Origin: Pseudomonadota bacterium
GTDB lineage: Bacteria > Pseudomonadota > Gammaproteobacteria > Burkholderiales > SHXO01
Length of the DNA: 5,293 bases
Assembly: GCA_023430065.1 (NCBI GenBank)
Contig: JAEZCG010000088.1
Coordinates: 1-5,293 of the forward strand
Direction of reading: 5' to 3'
The position numbers and the translations under genes are program-made. The notes below the pieces were generated by a model. The model saw only the letters and a program-made list of their open reading frames with translations, did not search any database and was not told where the DNA came from. Shown piece after piece: positions 1 through 5,293 of this stretch (positions are counted from its first letter, which is position 1; the number at the start of each line of letters is the position of its first letter).

Positions 1-126
1 CCCTTGAGTGCCTTCGTCGTCGGGCCGGCCGCGCAGCAACTCCAACTCATCCCCGCGCCGGGTACGCTGGCGCTCGCCGTGCTCGGGCTCGCAGTACTCG
101 GACTGATGCGGAAACCGCATGCATGA
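1..126 (+). CDS. C-terminal end of a PEP-CTERM sorting-signal protein (5' partial)
   Basis: The window opens inside a coding region in frame 1; 41 codons remain before the TGA at 124-126. The tail has the three parts of a PEP-CTERM signal: a short motif (IPAPGT, a Pro-Ala-Pro variant of the usual VPEPST), one hydrophobic segment (LALAVLGLAVLGLM), and a short basic end (RKPHA). In this family the tail is recognised and cleaved by an exosortase at the inner membrane, and the mature proteins are exported, often linked to exopolysaccharide or biofilm matrix. The functional part of the protein lies upstream of the window, so nothing can be said about its role. No exosortase is encoded here. The call for the tail is firm; the PAPG spelling is a common variant and not evidence of decay. 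Confidence 0.85.
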   Translation, partial: PLSAFVVGPAAQQLQLIPAPGTLALAVLGLAVLGLMRKPHA

Positions 127-132
127 ATGAAC

Positions 133-165
133 GCCCGCGACGCGCGGCTCAGTGCCGACGCGGGC
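133..165. terminator. Hairpin-forming inverted repeat after the PEP-CTERM gene, possible terminator
   Basis: GCCCGCG (133-139) pairs with CGCGGGC (159-165). Between them CGGC (145-148) can pair with GCCG (154-157) around the loop TCAGT, giving a two-part stem with a 5-nt bulge on one side and 1 nt on the other. It begins 7 nt after the PEP-CTERM stop codon and lies in a convergent gap, where a terminator is expected. No T tract follows on either strand, so it is not a textbook intrinsic terminator. Confidence 0.4.
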
Positions 166-211
166 ATGCGGCAGGCGTTGCCCCGATGAATTCTCGACGG
201 CGCACGTTGTA

Positions 212-225
212 GCGGACACGTCCGC
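212..225. repeat. Short inverted repeat in the convergent gap
   Basis: GCGGAC (212-217) and GTCCGC (220-225) are perfect inverted copies separated by AC. As RNA this would fold as a 5-bp stem with a four-base loop. It lies 30 nt beyond the kinase stop codon (which is at 255-257, minus strand), so it could help end that transcript. No T run is present. The rest of 127-254 shows no gene I can support. Confidence 0.3.
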
Positions 226-254
226 GCTGCCGATGTCCCGGCGGAGAAAACCGG

Positions 255-1382
255 TCAGTGGGCGACGTGGCTGCGCGTCAGGACCACTTCGAACACCGTT
301 TCATGCGCATCGGACCGGGCATGGATGTCGCCGCCGTGCGCCCGCGCGATCTCGCGTGCGATGTACAGACCCAGGCCGAGATGGTTGTTCGCCTCGCCCG
401 ACCCCTCGTCGGCGCCGCGTTGCAGCGGTTCGAACAGGTGCGCCAGCATGGATGGCGCGATGGTCGACCCGCGGTTGCACACCTGGAAGCGGACTTCGGT
501 CGGCGTGTCGTCGTGGATGACCACGCGCACCGGCGCGTCCGCGCCGTAGTGAATGGCATTCGCCACCAGATTGCTCAGCAGTTGTTGCAGGCGCTGGGCA
601 TCCCATACGCCGCGAACGCTTGGTGCGCTCGCCAGGTCGAGGGTTGCGCGCGGATACGCCGCACGCAGCTGCTCGATCTCCTCGGCGAACAGCACCGCCA
701 TGTCGACCTCGGCGGGAAACACGCGGATCCCGAGACCCAGGCGGGTGCGGTTGAAGTCGACCAGGTCGTCGAGCAGCGCCTGCATCCGTGCACCGCTGCG
801 AATGAGCACGCTGGCCGCGTGCGTGACCTCGTCCCCGGCGTTGATGGCCGCTAGCTGTGTCGCGGTCATCTGGATTGCCTGGAGGGGGCTGCGCATGTCG
901 TGGCCGAGCATGCCGAGCAACAGGTTGCGCGCCTGCTCGACCTGGCCATTGAAGTGGCCGATCGATTCGGCGAGCGCCTGATCGATCGCTTCATTGAAAC
1001 GGATCACGTCGTCGAGCGCGGAGGAATCGGGATGGCCTTGGTCGAGCCAAAGATGCAGTACGCTCGCGCGCAATGCGCGATATTCTGCGACGAGCTGGCA
1101 GATATCGAAGCCGATGCGCGCGCGCAGGACGGCGTGCGTCTGCGCGGCGGTCTCGGGCGCACCGGCCGAAGCCGGGGCACGCCCCATGGCCTTCTCCGCC
1201 TGCTGCTCGCGCGTCTGCGGTGTCTGGAGGTCGCGGGCGATGGCGAGCAGGATCGGCTCCGCGTGGTTGCGCAACTCCAGCTGACTCATGTGCGAGGCGG
1301 CCGGCGTCTGCGTCGCGGCGAATTCCTCCCACTGCGACAGGATGGTGTCCAGCTCGAGAACGATGAACTCGTGCAATCGCAT
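255..1382 (-). CDS. Soluble sensor histidine kinase with RsbRD-like N-terminal domain
   Basis: A 375-residue protein likely to autophosphorylate on histidine and pass phosphate to a response regulator. Residues about 1-145 resemble the RsbRD/RsbR-type N-terminal sensor domain (start MRLHEFI, then 'AEYRALRASVLHLW' at 99-112). The HisKA region carries the phosphoacceptor in GHDMRSP (His161). The ATPase domain shows the N box (Asn271, Asn275), a G1-like motif with Asn303 and Gly305 where Asp-x-Gly is usual, an F box (HLFEPLQRG, 315-323) and a G2 box (HLGLGLYIAREIARAHGG, 334-351). I see no signal peptide or membrane segment, so it should sense a cytosolic cue. The start at 1382 is chosen because family members begin at this MRLHEF-type sequence; the frame stays open to an ATG at 1493, and no clear Shine-Dalgarno decides between them. 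No receiver domain or regulator gene is nearby, so its partner is elsewhere. The deacetylase gene ends 138 bp upstream on the same strand; co-transcription is possible. Confidence 0.9.
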   Translation of the reverse strand: MRLHEFIVLELDTILSQWEEFAATQTPAASHMSQLELRNHAEPILLAIARDLQTPQTREQQAEKAMGRAPASAGAPETAAQTHAVLRARIGFDICQLVAEYRALRASVLHLWLDQGHPDSSALDDVIRFNEAIDQALAESIGHFNGQVEQARNLLLGMLGHDMRSPLQAIQMTATQLAAINAGDEVTHAASVLIRSGARMQALLDDLVDFNRTRLGLGIRVFPAEVDMAVLFAEEIEQLRAAYPRATLDLASAPSVRGVWDAQRLQQLLSNLVANAIHYGADAPVRVVIHDDTPTEVRFQVCNRGSTIAPSMLAHLFEPLQRGADEGSGEANNHLGLGLYIAREIARAHGGDIHARSDAHETVFEVVLTRSHVAH

Positions 1383-1520
1383 GTAAGCTTGCGCCGTGCA
1401 GGTCGAACGCCATTGTGCCCGAAGCATGGGTGATGGGCGAGACGGCAATGTCGGCCGGAGCGTCGTCGCAGGAACGATGCGTGGCCTGCACACTGCGCTC
1501 GGTGGCGCAGTCCTGGCGCG

Positions 1521-2105
1521 TCAGAGCCGCCGGTGCGGCGAATCGAGTGCCACCATGTGCCAGGCTGCGGCGTGCAGACGGTTGAGGCAATCGGGCAGCA
1601 CGGCAAGCAGCCGGTCGGGGCGGTTGATCCCGGACGCGGCGTCGTGCATGAGCAGGATGTCGCCATCGCGCACGTGTCCCAGGCGGCGCCTAATCGCGGA
1701 CGGGCGCGCGAGCGGACCCCAGTCGACCGCACTGCGCGTCCACATCACCGTACGCTGTCCGAGCGCGGCAGCCGCTTCCTCCATGCACGCGCGCCTGCGC
1801 CCGTGAGGCGGGCGGTACAGGCGCGGTTGCCGGCCGAGGATGTCGGCGATCGCCTTCGCACCGTCTCGCACTTCGCATCGAGCCGCCTTCGGCGACAGCA
1901 GCCAGGGGTGACGGTGGCTCCACGTGTGATTGCCGATGGCATGGCCGGCCGCGTCGATGCGGCGCACCAACGCGGGGCTGGCGCACGCGGCCCGGCCCAC
2001 GAGAAAGAAGCTGGCGTGCGCGCCGTGCGCGGCGAGAAGGTCTAGCACGACCGGCGTCCATCGCGGATCGGGACCGTCGTCGAAGGTCAGATGGATGCGC
2101 GGCAC
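1521..2105 (-). CDS. Compact NodB-type polysaccharide deacetylase family protein
   Basis: A 194-residue protein that is essentially only the NodB carbohydrate-esterase-4 domain, a metal-dependent fold that removes N-acetyl (or formyl) groups from sugars. Visible motifs are TFDDGP (7-12, catalytic Asp9 and metal-binding Asp10), HTWSH (60-64, metal ligands His60 and His64), RPPHG (98-102), the DW pair at 128-129 in SAVDWG, and LLMHDA (151-156, His154). The key residues are present, so it looks active. I chose the GTG at 2105 because it places the first strand (RIHLTF) at the N-terminus, as in short family members. The frame is open far upstream, but longer versions would lie inside the preceding gene. 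It overlaps the end of the YkoP-like gene by 19 nt, which implies translational coupling. There is no signal peptide or membrane segment, so it should act in the cytosol. The substrate is unknown; ArnD is a precedent for a NodB-fold enzyme acting on a lipid-linked sugar at the cytosolic face. Confidence 0.88.
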   Translation of the reverse strand: MPRIHLTFDDGPDPRWTPVVLDLLAAHGAHASFFLVGRAACASPALVRRIDAAGHAIGNHTWSHRHPWLLSPKAARCEVRDGAKAIADILGRQPRLYRPPHGRRRACMEEAAAALGQRTVMWTRSAVDWGPLARPSAIRRRLGHVRDGDILLMHDAASGINRPDRLLAVLPDCLNRLHAAAWHMVALDSPHRRL

Positions 2106-2644
2106 GGGAAGCGCTCGATCAGGGCGCGGCGCGAGATCCAGTAGGCGTGGGGCTGCGGCCGGGCCTGCTCGCGCGTCTCGCGCGCCGGGGCGAACGTCCA
2201 CAGGAGGAACCTGAACCAGGCCGCGCGTAGACGCGTGGCCGGCCCCTCGGGCAGCGGCAGCGCCACAAAGCCGATGCGCGCCCCGTGCGGGGGAAGCCAG
2301 GAGGTGGCGTGAAACGCCTCGATGCCGGCCAGGCGGTCGCTCGTACGGACCGTGTCGGCGAGCGCCTGCATCGATGCCAGCATCTCGCGGGCAAATGTGC
2401 GGGCGGCCGCGCGCGCCGACGATGCGGACAGGTGCGAAAAGCCCAGATTGTTGAAGTGCAGGCTGCCGACTTCGTCGCCGCCCTCGATGCGGGTGCCGTC
2501 GGGAAGCGTGATCGACGCGCCGCGATACCGGTCGCGTCCAACCAGCAGCACACGGCCGAGCGGCTCCAGGCGATGTGCGCGCCGGTAGCCCAGTTCGATG
2601 CCCAGCATCGCCGTGCGGGCGGCCAGGCGCAGCGCCTCGGTCAT
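2087..2644 (-). CDS. YkoP-like protein of unknown biochemical function
   Basis: A 185-residue protein resembling the YkoP-like family (named from Bacillus subtilis YkoP), which is often encoded next to, or fused with, polysaccharide deacetylases. The recognisable core is at about 31-70: a basic strand (RVLLVGRDRYRG), then TLPDGTRIEGGDEVGSLHFN, where the pattern DGT-x-I-x-x-GD-x-x-x-x-LHFNN is the family signature. The middle (about 74-104) is a predicted helical stretch rich in Ala, and the end holds a Trp/Phe-rich segment (AAWFRFLLWTF, 141-151). No catalytic motif is apparent and there is no signal peptide. Its ATG overlaps the TGA of the upstream glycosyltransferase gene as ATGA, and its 3' end overlaps the deacetylase start. 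It is therefore probably made in step with both enzymes. A partner, scaffold or substrate-handling role is possible but unproven. No good Shine-Dalgarno precedes it, which fits coupled translation. Confidence 0.75.
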   Translation of the reverse strand: MTEALRLAARTAMLGIELGYRRAHRLEPLGRVLLVGRDRYRGASITLPDGTRIEGGDEVGSLHFNNLGFSHLSASSARAAARTFAREMLASMQALADTVRTSDRLAGIEAFHATSWLPPHGARIGFVALPLPEGPATRLRAAWFRFLLWTFAPARETREQARPQPHAYWISRRALIERFPCRASI

Positions 2645-3993
2645 GGCTGCACCGGAACCCGGTCCCGACGGTGCGCGGCGGCGAGATCCAGGGCGAGCGC
2701 CGCGACCCGTGCGGCGCCATCCCGATACCCCAGTTCCCACGCGCGCGCCTGCATGGCACGCAGCCGTGCCGGCGCGTCGAACATGGACTCGACGCGGCGC
2801 GCCACATCGCACCCAGGTACCAGATCTCCGATCGCGTGGCGCCGGAGGAACTGCAGGTTGAAATCCTCCTGCGCATGCAGCGTCCCGGTTGCCAGCAGCG
2901 GCCGGCCGCAGGCGAGGGACTCGGCGACCGTCAGGCCGCCGGGCTTGCCCACCACGATGTCGGCGGCGCGGATGAGCAGGGCCATCTCCTCGGTCCACGT
3001 CCACAGTCGCAGCCGCTCGTGCCGGTGGCTGTGGAGGCGCGATGCAGCCTGCACATCGCGCCCGGTCACCACCAGGACCAGCGGCCGGCGGTTCGAGGCG
3101 AGCAGGGCGCGTGCGACCGGCTCGACGCCGATCCCCAGACCGCCGCCGGCGACCAGGACGACCGGCATCTGCGGGTCGATGCCCAGGCATGCACGTGCCC
3201 GTGCACGCTCCGGCGGCGCGGCGAAGGCTGGCATCAGTGGCATGCCGGTCACGATCGCACTGGCCTGGCCACGATTTCGGCGCAGCGGCACGTCCGCATG
3301 CGGCAGGCAGTAGCGATCCACGCCCGGCTGCAGCCAGAAATCGTGCACGCCGAAATCCGTGATCACGCCGATGGACGGGATGCCGGCCCGGCGGCGTCGA
3401 GCGCAGAGTGCGAGCAGCGCAGCCGGGTTCATCTGCGTCGACACGATCGCGTCGGGTTCGAACGCGCGCAGGACGGCGTCGAGACGCCGCGCCAGAAGCG
3501 TCCAGCCGCTGCGGATGATGGCCACCCGCAGGAGGCTGCCGGCGCCAGGCAGCAGGCGGGTTGCGCCGTCCCAGGCACCGCAGAAGGTGCGCAACATGAG
3601 ACGGTCGAAGGGGTAGCGGGCGCGTGTGCGGAATTCGTCCAGTGTCTGGCGCGCGGTTCCGGCGAGCTCCGCCAGCCCCTCCAGCAGCGCCGCGGGCAAC
3701 GGGGCGCCGGCCAGAATCGCGCGCCAGGTGCGCTGGTCCAGCCGGTAGATGCGGTCGTACAGGCCGGTGCGGTCCCGTACCAGGTTCAGGTAGGCGCGTT
3801 GCAGCGACGCGGCAACCGCCTCGTCCATGAGCGACCAGAAGTCCTGGGTGCGCACGGCGCACTCCGGATGCGCGGCGCGCAGCGCCGCTGCGACCGCCGT
3901 CGCCGCGCGTGCATGGCCGGCACCGAGTGACGCGGTGAGCAGCAGGATGCGGGGGGCATGGCGGCTGCGCGGATCGGGCAGAGCGGACTCCAT
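2641..3993 (-). CDS. MGDG-synthase-like / GT28-family glycosyltransferase
   Basis: A 450-residue protein with the two-domain GT-B layout of the MGDG synthase/MurG/UgtP group, which transfers a sugar from a nucleotide-sugar donor to a lipid acceptor at the cytosolic membrane face. The N-terminal domain opens with a Rossmann strand and glycine loop (ILLLTASLGAGHARAA, 16-31). It continues to PDAIVSTQMNPAALLAL (180-196) and VITDFGVHDFWLQPGVDRY (210-228), typical of the MGDG-synthase N-terminal domain. The C-terminal donor domain has VVLVAGGGLGIG (278-289), then VVGKPGGLTVAESLACGRPLL (347-367), and a late QED-x-N pattern (Gln375, Glu376, Asn379). No membrane segment is seen; these enzymes bind membranes peripherally. 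The ATG at 3993 is the nearest start to the first strand. The frame is open further upstream (GTG at 4011, ATG at 4110), but that extension has no family-like content. This is the first gene of the three-gene operon, and its stop overlaps the next start as ATGA. The sugar and acceptor cannot be read from sequence, and the name does not imply photosynthetic galactolipids. Confidence 0.87.
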   Translation of the reverse strand: MESALPDPRSRHAPRILLLTASLGAGHARAATAVAAALRAAHPECAVRTQDFWSLMDEAVAASLQRAYLNLVRDRTGLYDRIYRLDQRTWRAILAGAPLPAALLEGLAELAGTARQTLDEFRTRARYPFDRLMLRTFCGAWDGATRLLPGAGSLLRVAIIRSGWTLLARRLDAVLRAFEPDAIVSTQMNPAALLALCARRRRAGIPSIGVITDFGVHDFWLQPGVDRYCLPHADVPLRRNRGQASAIVTGMPLMPAFAAPPERARARACLGIDPQMPVVLVAGGGLGIGVEPVARALLASNRRPLVLVVTGRDVQAASRLHSHRHERLRLWTWTEEMALLIRAADIVVGKPGGLTVAESLACGRPLLATGTLHAQEDFNLQFLRRHAIGDLVPGCDVARRVESMFDAPARLRAMQARAWELGYRDGAARVAALALDLAAAHRRDRVPVQP

Positions 3994-4082
3994 GGCGAGC
4001 GCGGTGTGCACGCAGCGCGCCTGGCCGTAGTGGGGAGTGCGACCCGTGTCTACGCGGCTGGCATGGCAGAAGTTACAAGAGC

Positions 4083-4094
4083 CGGCGTACGCCG
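4083..4094. promoter_or_regulatory. Perfect 12-bp palindrome upstream of the glycosyltransferase operon, possible operator
   Basis: CGGCGTACGCCG is its own reverse complement and lies 90 bp upstream of the chosen glycosyltransferase start, in the 151-bp gap where the operon promoter should be. A dimeric regulator could bind it. In such GC-rich DNA a palindrome of this size can arise by chance, and I could not place a convincing -35/-10 pair around it. Confidence 0.2.
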
Positions 4095-4122
4095 ATCCCG
4101 GCTGTCCCATGCGTGGGGTGTA

Positions 4123-4140
4123 CCGGCCTCGAATGGCCGG
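4123..4140 (-). terminator. GC hairpin just after the small membrane protein gene
   Basis: CCGGCC (4123-4128) and GGCCGG (4135-4140) form a perfect 6-bp stem with a six-base loop, starting 4 nt beyond the minus-strand stop codon at 4145-4147. The position fits a terminator that separates this gene from the glycosyltransferase operon. The lack of a T tract downstream means it may only weaken read-through. Confidence 0.35.
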
Positions 4141-4144
4141 CGGA

Positions 4145-4414
4145 TCAGCCGTGCACCGTGCGCACACGATCCACCAGAATCGCCGCGAGGAGCGAGACCC
4201 CCCCGATGCACAGCGCCCAGAACACCCGGTCGATGCAGGACTCCTGCGCCCCATGCAGGAGGGCGCAGACGACGAACCCGATGGCGGCGACGGCGGCGGT
4301 CGCGGCGGTGATATCGAGCACGACAGTGATGCGCCTGGCGACGCGTGACGGTGACATAGCCGTATGTGGAAGCGACGTCGGCCGAACGATAGCAGAGGTT
4401 GTTTCATCTGTCAT
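4145..4414 (-). CDS. Small hypothetical protein with two predicted membrane segments
   Basis: An 89-residue protein that I do not recognise. After a polar N-terminus of about 28 residues ending in RVARR, there is a long hydrophobic segment (about 29-54, from ITVVLDITAA to FVVCALLHG), a short polar loop (AQESCIDR, 56-63) and a second hydrophobic segment (about 64-82). It then ends in DRVRTVHG. Basic residues just before the first segment and after the second suggest both ends face the cytosol, making an inner-membrane hairpin. Three cysteines (50, 60, 69) lie in or near the membrane. ATG 4414 is used; ATG 4357 would shorten the polar head to a few residues, and no ribosome-binding site separates the two. 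The gene lies upstream of the glycosyltransferase operon on the same strand but is separated by 151 bp and a hairpin. Its hydrophobic pattern and charged boundaries argue that it is a real gene. Confidence 0.6.
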   Translation of the reverse strand: MTDETTSAIVRPTSLPHTAMSPSRVARRITVVLDITAATAAVAAIGFVVCALLHGAQESCIDRVFWALCIGGVSLLAAILVDRVRTVHG

Positions 4415-4597
4415 TGCACGGCGACGGGGGCCGGCGATCGCCTCTGCGCTCGGCACGGGACGAATGCGGGGCGACCGGGCGGCTGTGCATGCACCGGGCA
4501 TCGCGTGCGCACTGCCGTCCGGAGCGGACGCGCCGATGCGGCGTGTTCATCTCAGGTTAACGTTGCACCTCTGGAATCCGCACGCGCCATCCTGGTC

Positions 4598-4603
4598 TAC
4601 TAT
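4598..4603 (+). promoter_or_regulatory. Possible -10 element for the Tim44-like gene
   Basis: TACTAT lies 40 nt upstream of the Tim44-like start codon, in the lower-GC part of the divergent gap (4550-4625). It matches the sigma-70 -10 consensus at most positions. No good -35 lies 16-18 nt upstream: TTGCAC at 4563-4568 is too far. Slightly upstream, AGGT (4554-4557) and ACCT (4567-4570) flank the palindrome AACGTT (4559-4564), a possible regulator site. The remainder of the 229-bp divergent region (4415-4643) shows no gene. Confidence 0.3.
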
Positions 4604-4643
4604 CGGTCGCATCCATCCATCCTTACGAGGCCTCAGCAACGCC

Positions 4644-5293
4644 ATGTCCTTTTCGTCTGCTCGCCTGTCCGGTCGTTTCCAGCGCTTGTCCCGCGCGGGC
4701 CTGTTCGCGCTGCTTGCCGTCGTGGGCGCCACGCTCGTGATTCCCGATGCCGATGCCGCCCGGCGCATGGGCGGTGGCAAGAGTTTCGGGCGACAGACCC
4801 AGCAGGCTGCGCCGCCCGCCAAGCCGGCGCAGCGCGAAGGCCTCGGGCAGTCCGCCGGCCAACCCGGCGCGAGTCAGGCCGCTCCCGCGGCCGCAGGCAA
4901 GCCTGCGGCGCAGGCACCTGCAACGGGTAATCGCTTCCTCGGCCCCCTCGCTGGCCTGGCAGCCGGCCTGGGCATTGCCGCACTGTTGTCCCATCTGGGC
5001 TTGGTCGGTCCGTTCGCCGAGCTTCTGGCGTCGGCCCTGATGATCGGCCTGCTGGTGTTCGCCGGCCTGTTCATCTGGCGCATGCTTCGAGGTGCCACCG
5101 GTCAGTCCGCGGCCGGTGCACGCCAGCCCGCACCCGAGCCAGCCCTACAGACGCCCGCATCGGCGCGCGCGCCGCTGCCCGGTAGCTCGGTGCGGCCGGG
5201 CAGCATCGCGGCCAGCCTGGGCGGAGTGGGGCCGTCGCCCGTCCCGGTCGCCGCCGGCGCGCGGGCGCCCGGCGGACCCGGCGATTTGGGCGG
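4644..5293 (+). CDS. Tim44-like domain protein, N-terminal part (3' partial)
   Basis: The frame is open from ATG 4644 to the window edge (216 codons plus 2 nt) and no stop is reached. A basic N-terminus and hydrophobic core (AGLFALLAVVGATLVI, 18-33) followed by PDADA|A look like a signal peptide cut near residue 38-39. The mature start RRMGGGKSFGRQ is characteristic of bacterial Tim44-like proteins (often annotated as predicted lipid-binding transport proteins). Then come a Pro/Ala/Gln-rich linker (about 52-95), a hydrophobic pair of segments (FLGPLAGLAAGLGIAALLSH, 98-117, and about 127-147 ending FIWRMLRG), and a second Ala/Pro/Gly-rich linker to the edge. The Tim44 domain itself would lie beyond 5293, so the assignment rests on the N-terminal architecture. 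A GAGG at 4627-4630 is the nearest Shine-Dalgarno candidate, at a rather long 13-nt spacing. Function in bacteria is poorly defined; it is probably membrane-associated. Confidence 0.8.
   Translation, partial: MSFSSARLSGRFQRLSRAGLFALLAVVGATLVIPDADAARRMGGGKSFGRQTQQAAPPAKPAQREGLGQSAGQPGASQAAPAAAGKPAAQAPATGNRFLGPLAGLAAGLGIAALLSHLGLVGPFAELLASALMIGLLVFAGLFIWRMLRGATGQSAAGARQPAPEPALQTPASARAPLPGSSVRPGSIAASLGGVGPSPVPVAAGARAPGGPGDLG

Noticed and set aside
258..1433. Plus-strand open frames antisense to the histidine kinase (258-854, 900-1433 and others)
   Set aside because: No domains are visible; they mirror the codon periodicity of the kinase on the other strand.
2127..2693. Short direct repeat containing GCGAGATCCAG near 2132 and 2682
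   Set aside because: It lies inside two unrelated coding regions and is too short to indicate a mobile or recombination element.
2106..2876. Upstream extension of the deacetylase frame (to a 451-residue protein)
   Set aside because: The extra residues are low-complexity shadow of the YkoP-like gene. The NodB fold begins at the GTG at 2105.
2645..3862. Long in-frame extension upstream of the YkoP-like gene on the minus strand
   Set aside because: The frame is open but its Arg/Pro/Ala-rich translation matches nothing, and it overlies the clearly real glycosyltransferase. Family-like sequence begins only at the ATG at 2644.
2575..3930. Long plus-strand open frame (451 codons) antisense to the glycosyltransferase and YkoP-like genes
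   Set aside because: The translation is rich in Arg, Ala, Gln and His with no domain or hydrophobic pattern. The opposite strand carries recognisable motifs throughout, so this is a GC-driven shadow.
2641..3993. Reading the MGDG-synthase similarity as evidence of photosynthetic membranes
   Set aside because: The family is broad and includes non-photosynthetic glycolipid and cell-envelope transferases. Nothing else here points to photosynthesis.
3994..4407. Upstream extension of the glycosyltransferase (to 588 residues)
   Set aside because: It would run through the intergenic gap and the small membrane protein gene, and its composition is not protein-like. The Rossmann start lies just after the ATG at 3993.
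4610..4622. CATC tandem repeat (three copies) before the Tim44-like gene
   Set aside because: It is too short to suggest phase variation, and there is no sign of variability; probably chance.

Overview
This is a GC-rich, gene-dense bacterial window. It most likely comes from a proteobacterium, with Betaproteobacteria/Burkholderiales-like organisms the best guess. That guess rests on family content seen together: a PEP-CTERM tail, a cytosolic histidine kinase with an RsbRD-type N-terminal domain, and a Tim44-like protein with an 'RRMGGGKSFG' mature N-terminus. A high-GC gammaproteobacterium cannot be excluded. High GC produces many long open frames on the opposite strand; these are treated as shadows.

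Layout: (1) 1-126, plus strand: the last 41 codons of a secreted protein ending in a PEP-CTERM sorting signal. (2) 127-254: a convergent intergenic stretch with hairpin-forming repeats. (3) 255-1382, minus: a soluble histidine kinase with no response regulator beside it. (4) 1521-3993, minus: a tight three-gene operon, transcribed right to left. It encodes an MGDG-synthase/GT28-type glycosyltransferase, a YkoP-like protein (ATGA overlap) and a compact NodB-type deacetylase (19-nt overlap). (5) 4145-4414, minus: a small protein with two predicted membrane segments. (6) 4415-4643: a divergent intergenic region. (7) 4644-5293, plus: the N-terminal part of a Tim44-like protein that runs off the window.

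Functional reading: the three overlapping genes almost certainly act together. A cytosolic lipid-glycosyltransferase-like enzyme is co-translated with a NodB deacetylase that has no signal peptide and with a small protein of unknown biochemistry. This suggests cytosol-side synthesis and de-N-acetylation of a sugar lipid or lipid-linked intermediate, rather than trimming of an exported polysaccharide. That substrate assignment is inference. The module is the most interesting thing in the window. The kinase lies 138 bp downstream on the same strand and might be co-transcribed, but nothing in the sequence proves a functional link.
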